Position numbers and translations under genes: made by a program | Assembly: GCA_947243795.1 (NCBI GenBank) | Contig: OX365941.1 | Span: 496,001 to 560,000 of the forward strand | Source: Saccharomyces uvarum | Lineage: Eukaryota; Ascomycota; Saccharomycetes; Saccharomycetales; Saccharomycetaceae | DNA length: 64,000 nt | Direction of reading: 5' to 3' | Notes under the pieces: generated by a model | Databases searched by the model: none | Told to the model about the DNA's origin: nothing | What the model saw: the letters and a program-made list of their open reading frames with translations, nothing else | Part shown: positions 22,127-33,202 of the stretch, in pieces | How positions within the stretch are numbered: the first letter of the stretch is position 1 | Layout: each line of letters opens with the position of its first letter

Positions 22127-24394
22127 CTAGTCCTCGAAATACTTCATATTCCCTAGTTTATGTTCTTTTATGTAGTCAGGACCATACTCCTCATATTCTT
22201 TCTTACTGATTACAGTTTTCTTGTACTCCTCTTTGTTCTGTGCCAAAGCTGCCATCCCTTTCCAGGCATCCAATGAAGGATCAGAAGACATGTTTACTGA
22301 AAAATTGGTACCAACGGGCAGAAATTCGGTGAACTCTCTTACGATACGTTCTCTTAATCCCGGAACTTTAGAGTTACCGCCGGTTATAAATACATTATTC
22401 ACCATGTCTAGAGAAGTGGAACTTAATTTGCCTGGTTGTGAACCAAATTTTTTCAGTAAAATCGTTTCTGAAAGTTCACAGATACCTGCTTGATCTTGTC
22501 CACCCAATGTTGGTTGGAAAACAACTTCAGGTACCCTTATACGTTCCACATTCAAATGCATTTGGTGTTGTTCATGAATATTCTCACTGTCATGAGGTCT
22601 AGGACCTCTCAGGAACAGATGCAGAATAGAATTTCTCCAATCATACTGCGCCTCTAAAGTATCTTCTTCAGTGAAATTTGGGTCATGCTCTAAAAGTAAT
22701 CCCTCTAGTTCAACGATATCTTTGTATTCATCCTCCATGGCTTCTTCAAAAGCTTCCGGGTTCTGAGTAATATCGGTATAAATGAGCCAATCCTCATCAT
22801 TAGCACCAAAAGTATCATTTGGATCATTATCTATAGTGGTTTGATGTCTGCTACGTTTAGTGCCTTGTTTGACATTGTCCTCGGCCAATGAAGCTAAATT
22901 TTTCATTCTGTTTTGAGAAACTTGAGACTTTCTGTCCTTCATTTCATCACGTAACTTTAGCTTTTCTTTTCTTCTTTTTATTAGTTTATTTAGTTTCAAT
23001 CTTTTATCCTTTATCCAACCATTTAGATCCGCTTTACGCCATTGTTGCTCTTTTAGTCTTTTTTCTTCTTCTTCTTTGGCAACTCTTTCCTTTTCCTCCC
23101 TGGCTTTTTGTCTAGCATCCTGACTGGCCTTCAAAAATCTTTGTTTTCTTTTTTCCTTTATTTGGTCTTCAGTCAAATTTTCGTCTGCGATATCAAGTAG
23201 TTCAAATTTCTGAATTGTTTTATCATCATTCATTTCCTCTAAGTTGCTGTCATCTTCTGCTTCAACCATTTGGGCCTTTTTCAACGATTGTTCTAAGCCA
23301 TGAAGATACTTTTTGAAATCACGTTCATCATCAAAACCAGCGTTCTGTAGGACCGACAGTATTTTCTTTTTAGGTTCGTCAATTAACTGATCCCTTACCT
23401 TTGAAAAGTACTCAAATTCTTCTTGCTTCTGAACTAATTTTTCCATTCTTTTTAATCGTGCCTGTTCTTGTAAACGTTTCCCAGTTTCTCTTCTCTTTTC
23501 GGCTTGAACTCGCAATTCTTCTTCTGTCTTTTGAGGCTGAAGAATCTCTGTGAAAGGCGCTTCCACCACCACATCTTTCGTGTCTAGATTCTCTAAAGTA
23601 AGGATTTTTTTGATATCCTCATCATAATTTGGTGAAACGTAACAATAGTCTTGATACATTGTTTCGTACTGTAGATAAGATAGCTTTGTTGGAAAGTATG
23701 GATATTTCAGAGCCATTAGATCACTTAAATAGTCAACCGCCTGACGGCCACCCCAGTTGATCCTCTTCGCATCTGTTAAGATACCTGCACCATCAACTAC
23801 GGGAATTACATTAGTATCCTCATGGCCACAATCAATGACTAGACCTGTCTTGTTTCCGCTTGTATTCTGGTTATAAAAACCATACAAACTGTCTATTCCA
23901 AAAGTAACGCCTGGCACGTTATACGTTTCAAACATGATCTGGTACCAATTCGCTCTTTGTGATTGAACGGTGGCCATCCTCTCAGTAAGCAATATAGGAT
24001 TACGAATTCCATTATTTGGCGATACTCCTAAATGATGGAAGGTGTAGTCCATGATTTCCTCTGTGAAATTCCAATTGGTCACGAAGGGGCCGTCAAATGG
24101 ACTTCTAGATTGCGAACGAACAGCTTGATCTAACAAAGTGTCATTACCGACAAACGTGAAATTCTTGTTTAATTTTCTATCTCTGAATTTGGTTAAAACG
24201 TTAGGAAAGATATGGGTGGGAGCGGCTTGGTTGGCAAACCCAGCTCTCAATTTGCTGGATCCAAAATCAATTGCAATGGGTAGGTGTGGATCGTATGCTG
24301 AACCTTCATCAAATGGTTCTGGTGCCTGCCTCAATGGAGGGTCGTCTATCACTATTGTCTTGAGAGGAGTCAAAGAAGCGTCTCTGCTGGACAT
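22127..24394 (-). CDS. ARP5: Actin-related protein Arp5 (INO80 complex)
   Basis: 755 residues, the yeast length. Nuclear actin-related subunit of the INO80 chromatin remodeler; with Ies6 it forms a module that couples ATP hydrolysis to nucleosome sliding and H2A.Z exchange. Actin-fold signatures: IAIDFGSSKLRAGFA (about 41-55), GLVIDCGHEDTNVIPV (about 179-194), and VFITGGNSKVPGLRERI near 665-681. A large charged coiled-coil-like insertion (about 290-510, rich in Glu, Lys, Arg) interrupts the actin fold, as is typical of Arp5. Confidence 0.96.
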   Translation of the reverse strand: MSSRDASLTPLKTIVIDDPPLRQAPEPFDEGSAYDPHLPIAIDFGSSKLRAGFANQAAPTHIFPNVLTKFRDRKLNKNFTFVGNDTLLDQAVRSQSRSPFDGPFVTNWNFTEEIMDYTFHHLGVSPNNGIRNPILLTERMATVQSQRANWYQIMFETYNVPGVTFGIDSLYGFYNQNTSGNKTGLVIDCGHEDTNVIPVVDGAGILTDAKRINWGGRQAVDYLSDLMALKYPYFPTKLSYLQYETMYQDYCYVSPNYDEDIKKILTLENLDTKDVVVEAPFTEILQPQKTEEELRVQAEKRRETGKRLQEQARLKRMEKLVQKQEEFEYFSKVRDQLIDEPKKKILSVLQNAGFDDERDFKKYLHGLEQSLKKAQMVEAEDDSNLEEMNDDKTIQKFELLDIADENLTEDQIKEKRKQRFLKASQDARQKAREEKERVAKEEEEKRLKEQQWRKADLNGWIKDKRLKLNKLIKRRKEKLKLRDEMKDRKSQVSQNRMKNLASLAEDNVKQGTKRSRHQTTIDNDPNDTFGANDEDWLIYTDITQNPEAFEEAMEDEYKDIVELEGLLLEHDPNFTEEDTLEAQYDWRNSILHLFLRGPRPHDSENIHEQHQMHLNVERIRVPEVVFQPTLGGQDQAGICELSETILLKKFGSQPGKLSSTSLDMVNNVFITGGNSKVPGLRERIVREFTEFLPVGTNFSVNMSSDPSLDAWKGMAALAQNKEEYKKTVISKKEYEEYGPDYIKEHKLGNMKYFED

Positions 24395-25243
24395 GGTGTG
24401 GGTTCTATATTCAAGTTGCCTCGAGAGCTTCTCCCTCTAAGCAGTTGTTCAAAAAGTGGTTAGCTCATATAGATTATTTATTCATGTTAAAGTAGATGCT
24501 CTCATATGTGTTGTAATAATGTATCATAGTTTACGAACACGAAAGTGATGTCAAATACTTGTATGATTTAAGCAGGATATATCGAGCTTGATAAGATATT
24601 TTGATGGTCGGCAACATCTTTGCCTTCTTGTGACTGTTACCACTGCAATAGACTGAATAAATTGCCAATCAAAGCATTTCAATATAATAGCATTGCGCTT
24701 ATGAACGCAACTCTTAAAAAGCATGAGTATTTTTTATCCGTAACACGAATCGTGACCACTAGAGAAACATTTTGTTTAATTCTGGGTATGTGGGTTTCAC
24801 TTTTGCTTCTTATAACTATATTTGATGCTGTTGGTAGACTCTTCTTCCCATCGTTTTCTTGCTCGTATATGAAAAATGAGAAACCTACTTGCATCGAAAC
24901 CATTTGTGCATATTCCAAATAATACTTACAGAAAAGTGATCAATTGACTTGCGAACAGTTCTTGCAAATCCCAAAGGGAAGAAAAAAACCCTCGCCATAA
25001 AAGATCCTTTCTTTATTTTATTTTTGGGCACCTTTTCGCTTTGGCGGCTATTCCTACTCCTGGAGATAGAACCGCATTTTTTGACGAAATGTCCTCCAAC
25101 TTTAGTGAATCAAGGATAATGTTGTTATAGAAAATACAAAAAGTAATTATTTACCGCTTATTGGATTGCATACGTTAGTAATAAAGAGTGAAACACTGTG
25201 GAGTGAAATAGAAAATTTTCTGATAGCTTAGTCTCTATATAGT
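24395..25243. other. ARP5-YNL058C intergenic region
   Basis: 849 bases between tandem minus-strand genes, containing the ARP5 promoter and the YNL058C 3' end. A 73-codon ATG ORF on the plus strand (24701-24922) could encode a peptide with one hydrophobic segment (CLILGMWVSLLLLITIF); no homolog is recognised and another ORF overlaps it on the opposite strand. I do not call a gene. Confidence 0.45.
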
Positions 25244-26200
25244 CTATATTTGTTCTCTGCCATTCAAGATGTCGTCCAAAAACATCGATGGCGCCTGTCT
25301 CTTATGAGCCTTTTTGGGTGAGCTGGTATTGGAAGTGGCAGAAGCGACTGGTATAAGACCCAATGAGGATTTGCTTTTTTTATGGTAACCTTTCATTGAA
25401 CTGATTTTCTTTTCCTTCCTTTCAGGTGATGCTACTCTTTGTGGTCTATCCAGATTCAGCTTTCTCTCTTCTTCTTCTTCTTCTTCTTCGTCTTCCATGT
25501 AGTTGCCTGTGTACAGGGATTGACCACCAATGAAACTGTTAATGGTATCCCTTGATTGATTACGACTATGTCCTTTTTCATATTGTGACACTTGCAAAGT
25601 AGGCGATATGAATAAGCTCCTTCTGTTGTCCGCAAATGGGTCTTGAATTGGGTTGAATGGAGAAATAGTTTCCTCATTAGACTCCAATTGACTCATTGAA
25701 TCCCAGTCATCTTGCATAAAAGATTTTTCATCATTAATGTCGAACGGGTTGCTTTGTAAAGAAGAAGTGTGCTTATGGTGTCCCTTGTAGAAATACTTGC
25801 TATCTTTTGGATAGGAAGCATTCATTGCAGAACGACGGGCCAAATAGCTGGAGTATAACCACCATATAAAGATGCTAACAAAAATGGCGCCTATGACAGC
25901 GCCTACGACAATATACACGATTCCATTCGGTTTATGGTCAGCGTTCAGTATAAACGGGTTCCCCAAAGTAGAAGGCGGTGTTATTGTCGGAGTAATCAGT
26001 GATGATGACGATGTTTTCGAACTGGAAAGCGCGGTGCTCAATGACGGCAAGGACTTAGAAGTCGTGTGGGACGCTACGTCTGATGTAGACGACGATACGG
26101 TAGACGACGATACGGTGGTCAAACTAGCCGTAGTGGTGGTTAATTTGGGAAGGTCTCTTCTGACAAGTGAGACAGATGGAATGAAATTTTTCCTGACCAT
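25244..26200 (-). CDS. Single-pass vacuolar membrane protein YNL058C
   Basis: 318 residues; matches S. cerevisiae YNL058C (about 316), a paralog of the cell-wall-integrity reporter PRM5. The function is not established. The N-terminal 90 residues are Ser/Thr-rich and probably O-glycosylated. One membrane segment follows (about 93-120, [20 protein letters not shown]), then a cytosolic tail with the [21 protein letters not shown] region, an acidic run of glutamates near 237 and a basic stretch. Membrane location is inferred from the paralog and the single hydrophobic segment. Confidence 0.9.
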   Translation of the reverse strand: MVRKNFIPSVSLVRRDLPKLTTTTASLTTVSSSTVSSSTSDVASHTTSKSLPSLSTALSSSKTSSSSLITPTITPPSTLGNPFILNADHKPNGIVYIVVGAVIGAIFVSIFIWWLYSSYLARRSAMNASYPKDSKYFYKGHHKHTSSLQSNPFDINDEKSFMQDDWDSMSQLESNEETISPFNPIQDPFADNRRSLFISPTLQVSQYEKGHSRNQSRDTINSFIGGQSLYTGNYMEDEEEEEEEERKLNLDRPQRVASPERKEKKISSMKGYHKKSKSSLGLIPVASATSNTSSPKKAHKRQAPSMFLDDILNGREQI

Positions 26201-26721
26201 CTTTACCGATGTTCTTTTTGGACTTTGGAGAAGGGATAATTTTGCAGTGGTGTGATTTCAATTGTTTTATATTACCAAAGATTATCCGCTCATGCACCTT
26301 CGCTGCTGTCAAAGATAGTTTCGAAATCGATAAGTTTCTAATTATACATTTTTTTTTTCAAGCGTATGCTATGTTTACCATTTCCCGTTTTAGGAAAAGA
26401 GATTAAGGGTTCTACCAAAGAGTGTTGCAGAACGTGTGCGTCGGTATATTGGCATGGGCAAGGAGAACGGTGCTCATGGGTTCCCTTTCATGATTGGGGT
26501 AAACGTTATGCGCGTGTGAATGAACGCCTTTTACTCAATAATTTATTCTGGAGCTGATCTAACTGTAGATCCAACTTTTTCAGATCTTTTTTTTCCTTCC
26601 CTCCTACTTTTCCAAAAATTTGAAAAAAGATGAGAAAAAGGGCGAGCTTGATTAAAGAAGCTGGAGCCTGATAGACCAGTAAGAGAAGGGCGAATAAAGG
26701 GGAGCGCGAGTTCTTGATGCT
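26201..26721. promoter_or_regulatory. YNL058C-OCA2 divergent promoter
   Basis: 521 bases. One forkhead-type GTAAACA is on the minus strand at about 26374-26380. T-tracts lie near 26348 and 26587. No clear TATA element or further factor site was identified, and the ORFs at 26209-26557 are not supported. Confidence 0.4.
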
Positions 26722-27315
26722 ATGAAATACATACCGCCATTAAATTTCTCACCAGTGGTAAGCACAGATGTATCGCTATACCGATCAGGGTACCCGATGT
26801 CGCTGAACTATAGTTTCATCAAGGACCAACTACATTTGAAGACAATAATATATATCGGTGACAAAGAAACACCCCTAGAGGAGTACCAGAGTTTCTTGGA
26901 CCGGGAAAGGATAAAATACCACCATATTTTCATGGACTCCAGTCGTGATGAGGGGATTCAGGAAAGGATGAACCAAGTATTGAACTTGGTACTGGACGTC
27001 AGGAACTACCCCATTTTAGTGCATTCCAATAAGGGCAAGCATCGTGTGGGAGTGGTGGTGGGAATCATAAGGAAACTACTACAAGGCTGGACCACTGCAG
27101 GCATATATCAAGAGTACGGGTTGTTTTCCGGTGGAATGAAAGACGGGGTAGATTTGGAGTTTATCACGATGTTTGAAACCAACTTAAAGATACCAAGAGA
27201 CATCATTCCTGGGTTCGCTAGAAGATGTTTGTATTTGAATGAGCTCGAAGCGGAGGAAGGAAGTGGTGACGAATCTGGAAGCGAATCCATACTTACCGCG
27301 AAGCAGTCATTGTGA
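26722..27315 (+). CDS. OCA2: Oca2, atypical protein-tyrosine-phosphatase-like protein
   Basis: 197 residues, the yeast length. Cytosolic member of the Siw14/Oca1 family (plant and fungal atypical dual-specificity phosphatase fold) that works in a complex with Oca1 and others in oxidant-induced arrest and inositol pyrophosphate-linked signalling. The fold starts with PPLNFSPVVSTDVSLYRSGYP. The active-site loop reads VHSNKGKHRVGVVVG (about 101-115): the nucleophilic cysteine of the HCxxxxxR signature is serine, so it is probably catalytically dead. The same change is remembered in S. cerevisiae Oca2. The tail is acidic. Confidence 0.94.
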   Translation: MKYIPPLNFSPVVSTDVSLYRSGYPMSLNYSFIKDQLHLKTIIYIGDKETPLEEYQSFLDRERIKYHHIFMDSSRDEGIQERMNQVLNLVLDVRNYPILVHSNKGKHRVGVVVGIIRKLLQGWTTAGIYQEYGLFSGGMKDGVDLEFITMFETNLKIPRDIIPGFARRCLYLNELEAEEGSGDESGSESILTAKQSL

Positions 27316-27470
27316 TGGAAAACACAAACTAGAACAGCTTTACAAAGAATATTTTCTGTTACTTATATATTTTGTATAGATAAAACAACAAGTTCAAAGA
27401 TCAAGTAGAAAACTGCGACAAGAACGAGCACATATATGGTAGAGTGAACTTATATAGGAGGTATATACGT

Positions 27471-28322
27471 TCAAGCGTCGAAGGATAGGGACCAACCAAG
27501 CTTGTGGACTGGTTCAGACAACTTCAAAGCATCGAAAGAGGAACCAACACCCAAAGTGACACCTGGTCTCAACAATTGCTTGTAAGCCAAAGTAACGATA
27601 CCGGAGTCGGAGACCTTAGCCTTGACTTGGGAGGAGGCGTCGGGCAAGTATCTGGTGGCGAATTCGATGTTGACGTTGGCATTAGGTAGCCTGCGGTTCA
27701 TAGTGGCTTTGGCACCGACTTGTAGGAAGGCGTTGACATTCTGGAAGAAATCAACAGTGGTTATTTGGTCGTTGTTCAAAGTGGCGCCCAAGGAGTAGTC
27801 CTTGGCGAAGTAACTTAGAGCCATTGCGTAACGAGAGATGGAGCCGGCACTGATGTCGTAGCCAAATTCAGCACCACCAACAACACCTTCGTGGGCCATG
27901 GTCAAGTCACCGACAAAAGTAGGGGACTTCAAGCACAGATCGAAGGAACCTCTGGCAGTGAAGAAAGGTTGTACGAAAGTGGTGTTCAAGACGGCAGACT
28001 TGGCCACGCCCGGAATCAAGGAAGTGATCAATTCATTCTTTAAGCCCGGAGTCAAGTCGGCAAGCTCCAACTTTGTCTTCAGGTTGTTTGTGTTGGACCA
28101 GCCCTGGGTCAACCCCAAACCAGTTTGCTTATCGTTCAACTTGGCCTCCACGTCGGTGGACAATGGGCCGTCCTTGACCGGCTGTTTGGCCTTCAAAGCA
28201 AACTTGATGCCGTTGGAGGTTGTGGTCTGCACGTCAAAGGCTGCTGGGGTGGCATGGTAGAAGTCCTTGTTTAATAGATCGTTGATATTTCTGGAGATAT
28301 CGCTGTAGACTGGAGGGGACAT
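27471..28322 (-). CDS. POR1: Mitochondrial outer-membrane porin (VDAC) Por1
   Basis: 283 residues, the yeast length. Voltage-dependent anion channel, a 19-strand beta-barrel passing metabolites and ions across the outer membrane. The ATG at 28322 gives the conserved N-terminal helix MSPPVYSDISRNINDLLNKDFYH; a longer open frame to 28523 is non-homologous. The barrel sequence alternates polar and hydrophobic residues, with the conserved FTARGSFDLCLK and GGAEFGYDISAG segments, and ends with a C-terminal beta-signal (KLGWSLSFDA). Codon bias is strong. The adjacent gene upstream is tRNA-Asp. Confidence 0.97.
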   Translation of the reverse strand: MSPPVYSDISRNINDLLNKDFYHATPAAFDVQTTTSNGIKFALKAKQPVKDGPLSTDVEAKLNDKQTGLGLTQGWSNTNNLKTKLELADLTPGLKNELITSLIPGVAKSAVLNTTFVQPFFTARGSFDLCLKSPTFVGDLTMAHEGVVGGAEFGYDISAGSISRYAMALSYFAKDYSLGATLNNDQITTVDFFQNVNAFLQVGAKATMNRRLPNANVNIEFATRYLPDASSQVKAKVSDSGIVTLAYKQLLRPGVTLGVGSSFDALKLSEPVHKLGWSLSFDA

Positions 28323-29163
28323 TGTTGAGGGAGTAAGTTTGCTTTTTCTTTTTGTTACACTTAAACTGTGTTGTGTTGGGAAAACCGTAGTAGCGGCAGG
28401 CAGTGGAACGAGTTGGGGGCAGTTATATAGCAGATCAACCGATGTTAAATTGGCTCTAAAAGGGGTTGTTTGTTGAGAAACGGCCAAAATGGCGGTGTTT
28501 GATTGGGCCGCAGCACGCCACAACCACTAAAAAGAAACCACGTTAATTTAAAATATCTAAAAAAATCTCCGCGACGGGGAATTGAACCCCGATCTGGCAC
28601 GCGACAAGCGCCCATTCTGACCATTAAACTATCACGGATGGTTAATCGTGCAAGTGTGGACAAAATCTCAGGCTGCATCGAACATGCTGTCACACCATAA
28701 CTAGGTTGTTGCTAATGAGAAAAAGAATGTATATATATATATATAATGTGTACACACTCAACTGTTTCAATGTATGTTACTAAGCCTGGCACCGCCAGGA
28801 TGGTAGTAGTAATTACGGACGCGCAAAATACTCGCATGCTCGTAGCTCGGAACCATTCACGTACGTCTTACCGTGTCTTTGGCTCCTTCCGAGAAGACTG
28901 TGAGTCTGCCTTCCGGCGTTATTGTAACCGCTGTCGTTTCTGTCTTCAATTGTTCTTTCGCATTGTTTTTCTTAGTTTTTGCCTGCAAAAACTCGTTGGG
29001 CAGTTGCGGCGGGTAATCCCTTGGTTTTGCATTACGAATCTCAATTCCCATTTAACATTTTATAGGTACGTTTACATCTCCTATACGTACAGCGTAAATC
29101 ACCTTTGTGTGTAGATAGTTCTTTCTCCTGGCAGACTAAACCACCTTTTGGGAAACGTGTTCG
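28323..29163. promoter_or_regulatory. POR1-VAC7 divergent region with tRNA-Asp
   Basis: 841 bases holding the POR1 promoter, the tRNA-Asp gene at 28567-28638, a TA dinucleotide run at 28729-28744 just upstream of it on its strand, and the VAC7 promoter. Short ORFs across the tRNA are shadows. Confidence 0.6.
28567..28638 (-). tRNA. tRNA-Asp (GUC)
   Basis: 72 nt on the minus strand beginning TCCGTGATAG and ending CCCCGTCGCGGAG. It forms a full cloverleaf: acceptor stem TCCGTGA/TCGCGGA, anticodon loop CTTGTCGC with anticodon GTC, and B-box GGGTTCAATTCC. There is no intron. In S. cerevisiae a tRNA-Asp sits at the same place between POR1 and VAC7. Confidence 0.97.
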
Positions 29164-30692
29164 ATGACCGAAGAAGACAGAAAACTCACTGTGGAGACGG
29201 AAACAGTGGAGGCACCCGTGGCAAACAATCTTTTACTGTCGAATAATAATGCAACGGTTACGAACCCCATTGTCCCCTCAGCTTCTACGTCGACTTCTCC
29301 TCTGCACAGGGAGGTGATAGATGATACTGCGGCTACCGCTAACACCACGAGCAACAACACCGTTTTGGAGCATAACATGCCCAGCATAGATAACAACCTA
29401 TTGGACGCCGATGCTATGACACATAACCTTCCAGATCATTGGCACCCGGATATCAACAGGGCGGGCACTTCGATGTCGACTAGCGACATCCCAACGGACC
29501 TGCACTTGGATCACATCCCGTCTCTGTCCTCGAGCAACAATAATAGCAACAATGCCTTGATCAATCATAATCCTCTGTCATCTCATCTCTCCAACCCATC
29601 ATCTTCCTTGCGAAATAAAAAAAGCTCCTTGTTGGTAGCGTCTAACCCTGTGTTTTCTTCAGATATCGAACTGTCGAAAAAGAAGGCCCCCCTCGTCTCC
29701 AGTAATATCTCTACAGGAAACGCTGCTCTTTATCAAACGGCAAGATCGGCAAACGTTCATGCTCCGTCTTCCACGTCGGCAACCAAGGTCTTTAGAAAAG
29801 CTTCCGCTTTCTCTAATAATACGGCCCCCAGCACGAGTAACAATATTACTTCAAACACCTCACCTGCTCCTCTTTTACCTTTGCCTTCACTCTCTCAACA
29901 GAATAAGCCGAAAATAATGGAAAGGCCTGCAATGCACGTCACTAATTCAAGAGAAATACTTCTGGGTGAAAACTTGCTAGACGATACAAGAACAAAAAGC
30001 CCTCTTGTAAATACAAACACTAATGATAATGATGCAGCGGCGGATGACGATCCGCACATACCGAACCACTCAAGTACAGATAATAACGAAAACGATGAAA
30101 AGATGAGGAAAAACAAAAACAAAAATGGCAGCAAAGAAAATAGTAATAACGACGCCAATAACATATCTACTGCATCCGCACAAACCGTACCTTCAACAGC
30201 CCCTTTGACGAGTACTGATAATACCCAGGTCCTCGCTACTAAAATATCCAGCAATAATAATAATACTAATAGCAGTAATAATAATAGTAATAACAGCAGT
30301 AATAACAATAATAATAATAATAACAACAACAATAAGAAGAAAACTAGCAACAATAGCGCAAGCAATAACAACAATAACACGGCCAGTAAAGCCGCCAGTA
30401 ATGGTGTCAAGAAGGCCAGCACTGAAGCCAGTGCTTCTAATTCTAATTCTAATTCTAATTCTAATTCTAATTCTAATTCTAATTCTAATAATAACACCAC
30501 AAGCGAAGATTCACATGATGTTTCAGAAAAACCAACAAAGGCTGATTTTTTCGCTGCAAGGTTGGCATCGGCTGTGGGTGAAAATGAAATCAGCGACTCG
30601 GAAGAAACATTTGTATATGAGTCTGCAGCTAATTCAACTAAGAATCTGATCTACCCCGATTCCTCTACTCAGCAACAGCCGCAACAGCAGCC

Positions 30693-30723
<31 letters not shown>

Positions 30724-30994
30724 CAGCAGCAGCAACAGCAACAGCAGAACCATGGTATAACTTCGAAGATGAGTGCTCCACTATTGAACAATAATAAAAA
30801 ACTATTAAGTCGACTGAAAAACTCGAGACATATAAGCACCGGTGCTATATTGAATAACTCAATTGCAAATCTGAGCACAACCTCGAACTTAAATCCTAAT
30901 GTGATGTTAAACACTAACAACTTGACGTTAGGGCATAGTCATTTGGACGATTTAGGTAGCATAAAGCAGCAGCAACAACAACAACAGCAGCAGC

Positions 30995-31026
<32 letters not shown>

Positions 31027-32847
31027 GCAGATGTGCAATCGGTAGATTCATACGCCTCCGACAATCCAGATAGCGGCACCATTGCCAAGTCTCCTGACAA
31101 GAGGTCGAGTTTAATGTCATTGCCCAAAGTTTCACCACACCTGCTTCCATCCACTACAAGTAACAGCAACACGAGTTCATGCCCTAATGTGGCGACATGC
31201 TCCCAGGACTTAGAATCAAATAACGATATTTCAACTAAGAAATCGTTTTCCAACTCCACCTTAAGACACTCTTCTGCCAATCGAAACTCGGCTTATAACG
31301 ACAATAAGAGACCTCTTAGAACAACGGTGTCCAAGATATTTGATTCAAATCTAAATGGAGCTCCTTTACGAAGATACTCTGGGGTGCCTGATCACGTGAA
31401 TTTGGAAGATTATATCGAGCAGTCAAATAACTATTCAACAATCCCCAATAGTGTCAAAAAGGATGAATTTTACAGTAATAGGAATAACAAATTTCCTCAT
31501 GGTCTAAATTTTTACAACGACCATAACATTATTGAAGAAGAACATAACGGCGAGTTGGTCAATCAGAATCGGCCACAACACCATCATAATCTTCAGCATG
31601 AATTCATTCCAGAGGACAATGAAAGTGATGAGAACGACATACACTCCATGTTCTATTATAATCACAAAAATGATTTAGAAACAAAACCCCAAATATCCGA
31701 TTATGGCGAAGATGAAGACGCAGACGATTACGATCGTCAAAACGCGACTTATAATAGTTACTATGGCTCCGAAGCCAACACACACGAATTACCGTTACAT
31801 GGTAGAATGCCATCGAGATCAAACAATGATTATTACGATTTCATGGCTAACAACAACACTGGCAACAATAACCAAGTGAATGAATACACCCCTTTAAGAA
31901 CTAAACGTATCCAAAGGCACTTATCAAGAGCAAACAACAGCATGATGAATGGTAGCATCCATATGAATGTCAACGATGATATCGCTCATTCTAATATCAT
32001 CAATAATGATAACGTCGGCTATTCGCCACACAACTTTTATTCGAGAAAATCTCCCTTTGTCAAACTAAAGAACTTCCTCTATTTTACTTTTGTAATTTCA
32101 TCATTATTGATGACTGGATTCATCCTTGGGTTTTTGTTGGCCACAAATAAAGAACTGCAAGATGTGGATGTGGTGGTCATGGATAATGTGATTTCAAGCT
32201 CAGATGAATTGATATTTGACATCACTGTAAGCGCTTTCAATCCCGGGTTTTTCAGCATAAGTGTTTCACAAGTCGATCTGGACATTTTTGCCAAGAGCTC
32301 GTTTTTAAAATGTGACCCTAATGGAGATTGTACCATAGTAGAGCAGGAACAAAAGATTTTACAAATCACAACAAACCCTTCGCATGTAGACGAGAGTTTC
32401 AAAATTGATGTCAGTGGTGAGAATATAGAGACGGTATTGCTAGGGACTGTCAAAACGCTGGAAACGCCATTAAAATTCCAGGGTGGAGCGTTTAATAGAA
32501 ATTACGATGTCTCTGTATCGAGCATCAAACTTCTAGACCCTGGATCTTCTGAAGCCAAGCATGACAACGACGATGACGATGACGATGACAACGACGGCGG
32601 CGGCGGCGATGATGGTGGTGATGACGGTGACGGTGACGACGGTGACAGTACGCAGGGAAGACAATACAAACGTAAAACAAATGTTAGAGATGACAAAGAG
32701 GACGATACCAAGAAGTGGAAGCTACTCATCAAACACGACTACGAATTGATAGTCCGTGGCAGCATGAAGTACGAAGTGCCCTTCTTCAACACGCAGAAAT
32801 CCACGGCTATCCAAAAGAACTCTATGGTTCATCCTGGTAAGAAATAA
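29164..32847 (+). CDS. VAC7: Vacuolar PI(3,5)P2 regulator Vac7
   Basis: 1,227 residues (S. cerevisiae 1,165 as remembered). Integral vacuolar membrane protein that activates the Fab1 kinase complex, raising PI(3,5)P2 for vacuole inheritance, acidification and shrinkage under hyperosmotic stress. About 970 N-terminal residues are cytosolic, disordered and Asn/Ser-rich. They include a (SN)9 run encoded by a perfect hexanucleotide repeat and two Gln tracts (about 503-528 and 602-621). One membrane segment (about 970-992, FLYFTFVISSLLMTGFILGF) precedes a conserved lumenal domain (VVVMDNVISSSDELIFDITV) with a long Asp/Gly insertion before the end. The repeat tracts explain the extra length. Confidence 0.96.
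30435..30488 (+). repeat. Perfect hexanucleotide microsatellite (TTCTAA)x9 in VAC7
   Basis: Nine uninterrupted copies of TTCTAA encode alternating Ser-Asn. A 6-bp unit keeps the frame when copy number changes. The preceding 180 bases are AAT/AAC-rich and encode long Asn runs. Confidence 0.95.
30670..30747 (+). repeat. First CAG/CAA tract in VAC7
   Basis: 26 codons, mixed CAG and CAA with two CCG (Pro) interruptions near the 5' end, encoding a nearly pure Gln tract. The mixture of codons should limit slippage compared with pure CAG. Confidence 0.95.
30967..31026 (+). repeat. Second CAG/CAA tract in VAC7
   Basis: 20 uninterrupted Gln codons, mostly CAA towards the 3' end. It lies about 220 bases after the first Gln tract. 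The remembered S. cerevisiae protein has a much shorter, Pro-interrupted Gln stretch here. Confidence 0.93.
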
Positions 32848-33202
32848 GCGTTAAGAATGTAGTTTTTCTTCATTACTGTTGGTATTTTCTTTTTATAGCG
32901 CAGCGAAGGAAGGCAATTTCCAAAACAGGAATGCAATTTCCTAAAGTGGAAAATGTATTTGTTTTTTTTGATGTTTTTTTTCTCTTTGGCTATTTCAAAT
33001 TTAGAAGTAACTGAAAAAATAGAGAAATGTTACATAGATACGACAGTATTGTAGTAATAATATTATTTTTATATAGAGCATTCAACAAACAAGGGTGAGG
33101 GTTATGCAACTCGTTTAGTAATCGTTTCTCTTTTCCCATTTAAGTACAGTACAGCAATAGCAGTAGTGGCAGTAATAGACACATTGGTGGTGATAAGTGC
33201 TC
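32848..33202. promoter_or_regulatory. VAC7-MSG5 intergenic region
   Basis: 355 bases on a shared strand. A short direct repeat (GGCAATTTCC and TGCAATTTCC, near 32914 and 32932) lies in the VAC7 3' end. A CTATATAAAAATAATA on the minus strand near 33060-33077 resembles an Rlm1 (MADS-box) site, plausible because MSG5 responds to the cell-integrity pathway, but the match is imperfect. Confidence 0.35.

Noticed and set aside
24701-24922. 73-codon plus-strand ORF with one hydrophobic segment upstream of ARP5
   Set aside because: An overlapping opposite-strand ORF of similar length exists and no homolog is recognised; there is no evidence of selection from a single sequence.
29895-30500. Long Leu-rich minus-strand ORF opposite VAC7
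   Set aside because: It is a mirror of the Asn/Ser repeat codons of VAC7; poly-Leu is the antisense reading of AAT/AAC and TTCTAA repeats.
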